Below are positions 54,073-64,000 of a stretch of DNA of 64,000 nt, in pieces. The notes under the pieces are model-generated. The model did no database searches. It saw only the letters and a list, made by a program, of their open reading frames with translations, and was not told where the DNA came from. A program made the translations under genes and the position numbers. The stretch comes from Symsagittifera roscoffensis. Taxonomy: Eukaryota; Xenacoelomorpha; Acoela; Convolutidae. Where the stretch lies: the NCBI RefSeq assembly GCF_963678635.1, contig NC_087069.1, forward strand, positions 26,836,303 through 26,900,302, given 5' to 3'. Position 1 is the stretch's first letter, and each line of letters starts with the position of its first letter.

Positions 54073-57000
54073 GTTAATTTTTATAATTTTCGCCGTTTTT
54101 CTTTTTTTAAAACCATGTTAGAGCTATTTCATGGCATTTTGTCGCTTTTGTATACCAAATTCAGCTTTTCTGATGTGTATAGCATGGAATAGAGTAAACA
54201 GCTCCGAATCAACAAATATTTCAGGTGCATGTTTTGACTTTTATGAGCAATTTTATGTAAATGTGTAGTTTTTTATTTGTAAGTATAATTTTTTGCAGTA
54301 AATTTACTATACGATGCAGTGATTTACATAATTTCTTTGTAATTTGAATTTTTTTCTCAAAAACTTGATTTTTGAAGTTTCAATAGGTTTCAGCATAGTT
54401 TCAGGTAGATAGAGCACTGTTTTAAAGACAAGGAATAATGAATAAAATAGTTAAAAAGTCTAATTATATCAAATTGTATCGTGTTTTGAAGTTTGTTTAG
54501 GAAAAAATTTCAAATTTTTTGATAAAAAATCTCAATTTTTGCCCACAAACTTTTACCAGTAACTTGCCATGAATCAAAAAACATTTTACTTTCATTCTAA
54601 ATACTGCATGTAATTAATCATTAGTGCTTACCACTTAAGTAACGCGCGTCATGATTTTTGCAAAAAAAAAACAGACATTTGCAGAAAAAAAACAATAAAA
54701 GAGACCGTTTTTCTTACCATTCTCTTACCATCACACGAACCATGAAACCTTACCAAATCCATTCCCTATCTTAAAACGTCCTGATACGAGCTTCGCCCTA
54801 ATACGAGCAGTCTGGATAACATATATATTTTTGTGCCATTTTTCTTTTTTTTAAACCAATTTAGAGCTACTTCATGGCATTTCGTCGCTTTTCTATGTCA
54901 AATTCAGCTTTTCTGATGTGTATAGCATGGAATTGAAAAAACAAACCCGAATCAACAATTGTTTCATATGCATGTTTCGAATTTCATAAGCAATTTTTTG
55001 TGAATGTGTAGTTATTTTTATTTGCAAGTGTAAACTATTGCAGTAAATTTACTATACGTTGCAGTGATTTACATACTTTCTTTGTAATTTAAATTTTTTT
55101 CTCAAAAAACTTGATTTTTTGAAGTTTCAGTAGGTTTCAGCATAATTTCAGGTAGATAGAGCACTGTTTTAAAGAGAAGGACCAATGAATAAAATAGTTA
55201 AAAGGTCAAATTCTATCAAATTGTATCGTGTTTTGAAGTTTGTTTAGGAAAAAATTTCAATTTTTTTTGATAAAAAATCTCAATTTTTGCCCACAAACTA
55301 TTATCATTAACTTGCCAATCGAAAAAATATTTTACTTTCATTCCAAAAACTGCATGTAATTAACCATTAATTTTTACCCTTTAAGTAACGCGCATCATGA
55401 TTTTTGCAAAAAAAAACGGACATTTGCAGAAAAAAAAAACATTAAAAGAGACCGTTTTTCTTACCATTGTCTTACCATCACACGAACCATGAAACCTTAC
55501 CACATCCATTCCCTATCTTAAAACGTCCTGATACGAGCTTCGCCCTAATACGAGCAGTCTTGTTAACATTTATATTTTCTTGCCATTTTTCTTTTTTTTA
55601 AACCATTTTAGAGCTATTTCATGGCATTTCGTCGCTTTTGTATGTCAAATTCAGCTTTTCTGATGTGTATAGCATGGAATTGAAAAAACAGTTCCGAATC
55701 AACAATTATTTCATATGCATGTTTTGAAATTCATAAGCAATTTTATGTGAATGTTTAGTTTTTTTATTTGAAAGTGTAAATTATTGCAGTAAATTTACTA
55801 TACGATGCAGTGATTTACACATACTTTCTTTGTAATTTAAATTTTTTTCTCAAAAAACTTAATATTTTGAAGTTTCAGTAGGTTCCAGCATAGGTTCAGG
55901 TAGATAGAGCACTGTTTTAAAGAGAAGGATCATTGAATAAAATAGTTAAAAGGTAAAATTATATCAAATTGTATCGTGTTTTGAAGTTTGTTTAGGAAAA
56001 AATTTCAAATTTTCTGATAAAAAATCTCAATTTTTGCCCACAAAATTTTACCATTAACTTGCCATGAATCAAAAAACATTTTACTTTCTTTCCAAATACT
56101 GCATGTAATTAATCATTAATGCTTACCACTTAAGTAACGCGCGTCATGATTTTTGCAAAAAAAAACAGACATTTGCAGAAAAAAAACATTAAAAGAGACC
56201 GTTTCTCTTACCATTCTCTTACAATCACACGAACCATGAAACCTTACCAAAACATTCCCTATCTTAAAACGTCCTGATACGAGCTTCGCCCTAATACGAG
56301 CAGTCTTGATAATTTTTATATTTTCTTGTAATTTTTTTTAAACCACTTTAGAGCCATTTCATGGCATTTCGTCGCTTCTGAATGTCAAATTCAGCTTTTC
56401 TGATGTGTATAGTATGGAATTGAAAAAACAGTTCCAAATCAACAAATATTTCATATGCATGTTTTGAATTTCATAAGCAATTTTATAAGAATTTTTAGTT
56501 TTTTTATTTGCAAGTGTAAATTATTGCAGTAATTTTACTATACGATGCAGTGATTTACATACTTTCTTTGTAATTTAAATTTTTTTCTCGAAAAACTTGA
56601 TTTTTTGAAGTTTCAGTAGGTTTCAGCATAGTTTCAGGTAGATAGAGCACTGTTTTAAAGACAAGGAATAATGAATAAAATAGTTAAAAGGTCAAATTAT
56701 ATCAAATTGTATCGTGTTTTGAAGTTTGTTTAGGAAAAAATTTCAATTTTTTTTGATAAAAAATTTCAATTTTTGCCCACAAAATTTTATCATTAGCTTG
56801 CCATGAATCAAAAAACATTATCCAAAAACTGCATGTAAGTAACCATTAATGCTTACCACTTAAGTAACGCGCGTCATGATTTTTGCAAAAAGAACGGACA
56901 TTTGCAGAAAAAAAACATTAAAAGAGACCGTTTTTCTTACCATTCTCTTATCATCACACGAACCATGAAACCTTACCAAATCCATTCCCTATCTTAAAAC

Positions 57001-60000
57001 GTCCTGATAAGAGCTGCGCCCTAATACGAGCAGTCTTGTTAACATTTATATTTTCTTGCCATTTTTCTTTTTTTAAAACCATTTTAGAGCTATTTCATGG
57101 CATTTCGTCGCTTTTGTATGTCAAATTCAGCTTTTCTGATGTGTATAGCATGGAATTGAAAAAACAGTTCCGAATCAACAATTATTTCATATGAATGTTT
57201 TGAAATCATAAGCAATTTTATTTGAATGTTTAGTTTTTTTTATTTGCAAGTGTAAATTATTGCAGTAAATTCACTATACGGTGCAGTGATTTACATACTT
57301 TCTTCGTAATTTAAATTTTTTTCTCAAAAAACCTGATTTTTTGAAGTTTCAGTAGGTTTCCGCATAGTTTCAGGTAGATAGAGCACTGTTTTAAAGAGCA
57401 GGATCATTGAATAAAATAGTTAAAAGGTCAAATTTTATCAAATTGTATCGTGTTTTGAAGTTTGTTTAGGAAAAAATTTCAATTTTTTTTGATAAAAAAT
57501 TTCAATTTTTGCCCACAAACTATTACCAATAACTTGCCATGACTCAAAAAGCATTTTTTTTCATTCCAAAAAGTGTGCAGGATATTAACCATTAATGTTT
57601 ATCACTTAAGTAACGCTCGCCATAATTTTTGCAAAGAAAAACAGACATTTGCACAAAAAAAAAACATTAAAAGAGACCGTTTTTCTTACAATTCTCTTAC
57701 CATCACACAAACCATGAAACCTTACCAAATCCATTCCCTATCTTAAAACGTCCTGATACGAGCTTCGCCCTAATACGAGCAGTCTTGATATTTTTTATAT
57801 TTTCTTTTCATTTTTTTTAAACCACTTTAGAGCCATTTCATGGCATTTCGTCGCTTCTGAATGTCAAATTCAGCTTTTCTGATGTGTATAGTATGGAATA
57901 GAAAAAACAGTTCCAAATCAACAAATATTTCATATGCATGTTTTGAATTTCATAAGCAATTTTATGTGAATTTTTAGTTTTTTTGTTTGCAAGTGTAAAT
58001 TATTGCAGTAATTTTACTATACGATGCAGTGATTTACATACTTTCTTTGTAATTTAAATTTTTTTCTCGAAAAACTTGATTTTTTGAAGTTTCAGTAGGT
58101 TTCAGCATAGTTTCAGGTAGATAGAGCACTGTTTTAAAGACAAGGAATAATGAATAAAATAGTTAAAAGGTCAAATTATATCAAATTGTATCGTGTTTTG
58201 AAGTTTGTTTAGGAAAAAATTTCAATTTTGTTTGATAAAAAATTTCAATTTTTGCCCACAAAATTTTACCATTAGCTTGCCATGAATCAAAAAACATTAT
58301 ACTTTTGTTCCAAAAACTGCATGTAAGTAACCATTAATGTTTACCACTTAAGTAACGCGCGTCATGATTTTTGCAAAAAGAACGGACATTTGCAGAAAAA
58401 AAACATTAAAAGAGACCGTTTTTCTTACCATTCTCTTATCATCACACGAACCATGAAACCTTACTAAATCCATTCCCTATCTTAAAACGTCCTGATACGA
58501 GCTTCGCCCTAATACGAGCAGTCTTGATATTTTGTTTATTTTCTTTTCATTTTTTTTAAACCACTTTAGAGCTATTTCATGGCATTTCGTCGCTTCTAAA
58601 TGTCAAATTCAGCTTTTCTGATGTGTATAGCATGGAATTGAAAAAACAGTTCCGAATCAACAATTATTTCATATGAATGTTTTGAAATCATAAGCAATTT
58701 TATTTGAATGTTTAGTTTTTTTATTTGCAAGTGTAAATTATTGCAGTAAATTTACTATACGGTGCAGTGATTTAGATACTTTCTTCGTAATTTAAATTTT
58801 TTTCTCAAAAAACCTGATTTTTTGAAGTTTCAGTAGGTTTCCGCATAGTTTCAGGTAGATAGAGCACTGTTTTAAAGAGCAGGATCATTGAATAAAATAG
58901 TTAAAAGGTCAAATTTTATCAAATTGTATCGTGTTTTGAAGTTTGTTTAGGAAAAAATTTCAATTTTTTTTGATAAAAAATTTCAATTTTTGCCCACCAA
59001 CTATTACCAATAACTTGCCATGACTCAAAAAGCATTTTTTTTCATTCCAAAAAGTGTGCAGGATATTAACCATTAATGTTTATCACTTAAGTAACGCTCG
59101 CCATGATTTTTGCAAAGAAAAACAGACATTTGCACAAAAAAAAACATTAAAAGAGACCGTTTTTCTTACAATTCTTTTACCATCACACAAACCATGAAAC
59201 CTTACCAAATCCATTCCCTATCTTAAAACGTCCTGATACGAGCTTCGCCCTAATACGAGCAGTCTTGATATTTTTTATATTTTCTTTTCATTTTTTTTAA
59301 ACCACTTTAGAGCCATTTCATGGCATTTCGTCGCTTCTGAATGTCAAATTCAGCTTTTCTGATGTGTATAGTATGGAATAGAAAAAACAGTTCCAAATCA
59401 ACAAATATTTCATATGCATGTTTTGAATTTCATAAGCAATTTTATGTGAATTTTTAATTTTTTTATTTGCAAGTGTAAATTATTGCAGTAATTTTACTAT
59501 ACGATGCAGTGATTTACATACTTTCTTTGTAATTTAAATTTTTTTCTCGAAAAACTTGATTTTTTGAAGTTTCAGTAGGTTTCAGCATAGTTTCAGGTAG
59601 ATAGAGCACTGTTTTAAAGACAAGGAATAATGAATAAAATAGTTAAAAGGTCAAATTATATCAAATTGTATCGTGTTTTGAAGTTTGTTTAGGAAAAAAT
59701 TTCAATTTTTTTTGATAAAAAATTTCAATTTTTGCCCACAAACTATTACCAATAACTTGCCATGACTCAAAAAGCATTTTTTTTCATTCCAAAAAGTGTG
59801 CAGGATATTAACCATTAATGTTTATCACTTAAGTAACGCGCGTCATGATTTTTGCAAAAAGAACGGACATTTGCAGAAAAAAAACATTAAAAGAGACCGT
59901 TTTTCTTACCATTCTCTTATCATCACACGAACCATGAAACCTTACCAAATCCATTCCCTATCTTAAAACGTCCTGATAAGAGCTGCGCCCTAATACGAGC

Positions 60001-63000
60001 AGTCTTGTTAACATTTATATTTTCTTGCCATTTTTCTTTTTTTAAAACCATTTTAGAGCTATTTCATGGCATTTCGTCGCTTTTGTATGTCAAATTCAGC
60101 TTTTCTGATGTGTATAGCATGGAATTAAAAAACAGTTCCGAATCAACAATTATTTCATATGAATGTTTTGAAATCATAAGCAATTTTATTTGAATGTTTA
60201 GTTTTTTTATTTGCAAGTGTAAATTATTGCAGTAAATTTACTATACGGTGCAGTGATTTACATACTTTCTTCGTAATTTAAATTTTTTTCTCAAAAAACC
60301 TGATTTTTTGAAGTTTCAGTAGGTTTCCGCATAGTTTCAGGTAGATAGAGCACTGTTTTAAAGAGCAGGATCATTGAATAAAATAGTTAAAATGTCAAAT
60401 TTTATCAAATTGTATCGTGTTTTGAAGTTTGTTTAGGAAAAAATTTCAATTTTTTTTGATAAAAAATTTCAATTTTTGCCCACAAACTATTACCAATAAC
60501 TTGCCATGACTCAAAAAGCATTTTTTTTCATTCCAAAAAGTGTGCAGGATATTAACCATTAATGTTTATCACTTAAGTAACGCTCGCCATGATTTTTGCA
60601 AAGAAAAACAGACATTTGCACAAAAAAAAACATTAAAAGAGACCGTTTTTCTTACAATTCTCTTACCATCACACAAACCATGAAACCTTACCAAATCCAT
60701 TCCCTATCTTAAAACGTCCTGATACGAGCTTCGCCCTAATACGAGCAGTCTTGATATTTTGTATATTTTCTTTTCATTTTTTTTAAACCACTTTAGAGCC
60801 ATTTCATGGCATTTCGTCGCTTCTGAATGTCAAATTCAGCTTTTCTGATGTGTATAGCATGGAATTGAAAAAATAGTTCCGAATCAACAATTATTTCATA
60901 TGAATGTTTTGAAATCATAAGCAATTTTATTTGAATGTTTAGTTTTTTTATTTGCAAGTGTAAATTATTGCAGTAAATTTACTATACGGTGCAGTGATTT
61001 ACATACTTTCTTCGTAATTTAAATTTTTTTCTCAAAAAACCTGATTTTTTGAAGTTTCAGTAGGTTTCCGCATAGTTTCAGGTAGATAGAGCACTGTTTT
61101 AAAGAGCAGGATCATTGAATAAAATAGTTAAAAGGTCAAATTTTATCAAATTGTATCGTGTTTTGAAGTTTGTTTAGGAAAAAATTTCAATTTTTTTTGA
61201 TAAAAAATTTCAATTTTTGCCCACAAACTATTACCAATAACTTGCCATGACTCAAAAAGCATTTTTTTTCATTCCAAAAAGTGTGCAGGATATTAACCAT
61301 TAATGTTTATCACTTAAGTAACGCTCGCCATGATTTTTGCAAAGAAAAACAGACATTTGCACAAAAAAAAACATTAAAAGAGACCGTTTTTCTTACAATT
61401 CTCTTACCATCACACAAACCATGAAACCTTACCAAATCCATTCCCTATCTTAAAACGTCCTGATACGAGCTTCGCCCTAATACGAGCAGTCTTGATATTT
61501 TTTATATTTTCTTTTCATTTTTTTTAAACCACTTTAGAGCCATTTCATGGCATTTCGTCGCTTCTGAATGTCAAATTCAGCTTTTCTGATGTGTATAGTA
61601 TGGAATAGAAAAAACAGTTCCAAATCAACAAATATTTCATATGCATGTTTTGAATTTCATAAGCAATTTTATGTGAATTTTTAGTTTTTTTATTTGCAAG
61701 TGTAAATTATTGCAGTAATTTTACTATACGATGCAGTGATTTACATACTTTCTTTGTAATTTAAATTTTTTTCTCGAAAAACTTGATTTTTTGAAGTTTC
61801 AGTAGGTTTCAGCATAGTTTCAGGTAGATAGAGCACTGTTTTAAAGACAAGGAATAATGAATAAAATAGTTAAAAAGTCTAATTATATCAAATTGTATCG
61901 TGTTTTGAAGTTTGTTTAGGAAAAAATTTCAAATTTTTTTCTAAAAAATCTCAAATTTTGCCCACAAACTATTACCATTAACTTGCCATGAATCAAAAAC
62001 CATTTCACTTTCATTCCAAAAACTGCATGTAAATAACCATTAATATTTACCACTTAAGTAACGCGCGCCATGATTTTTGCAAAGAAAAACAGACATTTGC
62101 ACAAAAAAAAACATTAAAAGAGACCGTTTTTCTTACCATTCTATTACCATCACACGAACCATGAAACCTTACCAAATCCATTCCCTATCTTAAAACGTCC
62201 TGATACGAGCTTCGCCCTAATACGAGCAGTCTTGATATTTTGTATATTTTCTTTTCATTTTTTTTAAACCACTTTAGAGCCATTTCATGGCATTTCGTCG
62301 CTTCTGAATGTCAAATTCAGCTTTTCTGATGTGTATAGTATGGAATAGAAAAAACAGTTCCAAATCAACAAATATTTCATATGCATGTTTTGAATTTCAT
62401 AAGCAATTTTATGTGAATTTTTAGTTTTTTTATTTGCAAGTGTAAATTATTGCAGTAATTTTACTATACGATGCAGTGATTTACATACTTTCTTTGTAAT
62501 TTAAATTTTTTTCTCGAAAAACTTGATTTTTTGAAGTTTCAGTAGGTTTCAGCATAGTTTCAGGTAGATAGAGAACTGTTTTAAAGACAAGGAATAATGA
62601 ATAAAATAGTTAAAAGGTCAAATTATATCAAATTGTATCGTGTTTTGAAGTTTGTTTAGGAAAAAATTTCAATTTTTTTTGATAAAAAATTTCAATTTTT
62701 GCCCACAAAATTTTACCATTAGCTTGCCATGAATCAAAAAACATTATACTTTTGTTCCAAAAACTGCATGTAAGTAACCATTAATGTTTACCACTTAAGT
62801 AACGCGCGTCATGATTTTTGCAAAAAGAACGGACATTTGCAGAAAAAAAACATTAAAAGAGACCGTTTTTCTTACCATTCTCTTATCATCACACGAACCA
62901 TGAAACCTTACCAAATCCATTCCCTATCTTAAAACGTCCTGATACGAGCTTCGCCCTAATACGAGCAGTCTTGATATTTTTTATATTTTCTTTTCATTTT

Positions 63001-64000
63001 TTTTAAACCACTTTAGAGCCATTTCATGGCATTTCGTCGCTTCTGAATGTCAAATTCAGCTTTTCTGATGTGTATAGTATGGAATAGAAAAAACAGTTCC
63101 AAATCAACAAATATTTCATATGCATGTTTTGAATTTCATAAGCAATTTTAAGTGAGTGTGTAGTTTTTTCTATTTGCAAGTGTAAATTATTGCAGTAATT
63201 TTACTATACGATGCAGTGATTTACATACTTTCTTTGTAATTTAAATTTTTTTCTCAAAAAACTTGATTTTTTGAAGTTTCAGTAGTTTTCAGCATAGTTT
63301 CAGGTAGATAGCGCACTGTTTTAAGGTGAAGGATCATTGAATAAAATAGTTAAAAGGTCAAATTATATCAAATTGTATCGTGTTTTGAAGTTTGTTTAGG
63401 AAAAAATTTCAATTTTTTTTGATAAAAAATTTCAATTTTTGCCCACAAAATTTTACCATTAGCTTGCCATGAATCAAAAAACATTATACTTTTGTTCCAA
63501 AAAGTGTGCAGGATTTTAACCATTAATGTTTATCACTTAAGTAACGCTCGCCATGATTTTTGCAAAGAAAAACAGACATTTGCACAAAAAAAAACATTAA
63601 AAGAGACCGTTTCTCTTACTATTCTCTTACCATCACACAAACCATGAAACCTTACCAAATCCATTCCCTATCTTAAAACGTCCTGATACGAGCTTCGCCC
63701 TAATACGAGCAGTCTTGATATTTTTTATATTTTCTTTTCATTTTTTTTAAACCACTTTAGAGCCATTTCATGGCATTTCGTCGCTTCTGAATGTCAAATT
63801 CAGCTTTTCTGATGTGTATAGTATGGAATAGAAAAAACAGTTCCAAATCAACAAATATTTCATATGCATGTTTTGAATTTCATAAGCAATTTTAAGTGAG
63901 TATGTAGTTTTTTCTATTTGCAAGTGTAAATTATTGCAGTAATTTTACTATACGATGCAGTGATTTACATACTTTCTTTGTAATTTAAATTTTTTTCTCA
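54073..64000. repeat. 740-bp satellite array, about 13 units, continuing past the window
   Basis: The unit marker CTGATACGAGCTTCGCCCTA recurs at 54781, 55528, 56274, 57004, 57753, 58492, 59233, 59973, 60719, 61460, 62200, 62939 and 63683 (periods 730-749). Units fall into two variants: one with TATAGTATGGAATAGAAAAA and TTCATATGCATG, the other with TATAGCATGGAATTGAAAAA and TTCATATGAATG. These alternate between 56274 and 60719; the last units are all of the first kind. No coding potential. Confidence 0.92.

Noticed and set aside
60005-60193. ORF in the satellite
   Set aside because: The same frame is broken in other units; no conservation of reading frame over the array.

Overview
This window is AT-rich nuclear DNA from an invertebrate animal. 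The evidence is spliced genes with GT..AG introns of 0.5 to 3 kb, animal-type gene families (an OSBP-related lipid-transfer protein and a Golgi carbohydrate sulfotransferase), tRNA-derived SINE-like repeats, MITE-like elements, a long satellite array and an integrated Polinton/Maverick element. The phylum cannot be settled from the sequence.

Layout. 1-6166: 3' part of a plus-strand OSBP-related (ORP1-like) gene. An upstream intron fills 1-3221, an exon with coiled coil and FFAT-like motif lies at 3222-3612, and a long terminal exon with the sterol/lipid-binding ORD lies at 4645-6166. 6167-11720: intergenic, with SINE debris. 11721-20246: a complete six-exon carbohydrate sulfotransferase gene (356 codons) whose introns carry MITEs and a ~155-bp tandem repeat. 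19038-31655: a ~6-kb tandem segmental duplication of the last sulfotransferase intron and 3' flank. The second copy has lost the terminal exon, and the two copies carry different later insertions. 31655-64000: a ~740-bp satellite, interrupted by the Polinton (32588-50352), then by unique DNA with a second copy of a 1.15-kb TIR element and an orphan 97-codon ORF, then continuing without a break to the window end.

The Polinton is the centrepiece. It is 17,765 bp long, has ~330-bp terminal inverted repeats starting AGTAGTAT, and is flanked by a perfect 6-bp duplication TGAATG inside a satellite unit. It has a near-complete virus-like gene set: protein-primed DNA polymerase B (minus strand), FtsK/HerA-type packaging ATPase, rve integrase, minor and major capsid proteins, a basic core-like protein, an adenovirus-type cysteine protease, membrane proteins, two PC4-like candidates and several orphans. 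Polymerase would prime from protein, integrase would insert the element, and ATPase, protease and capsid proteins would form virions. In this copy nearly every core gene carries in-frame stops, frameshifts or lost start codons, so it looks non-autonomous. A few accessory ORFs, including an acidic protein and two membrane proteins, are still open. CCAAT-box clusters precede two of its transcription units.

Exon borders, lesion positions and repeat borders were read by eye. Borders of diverged repeats are approximate.
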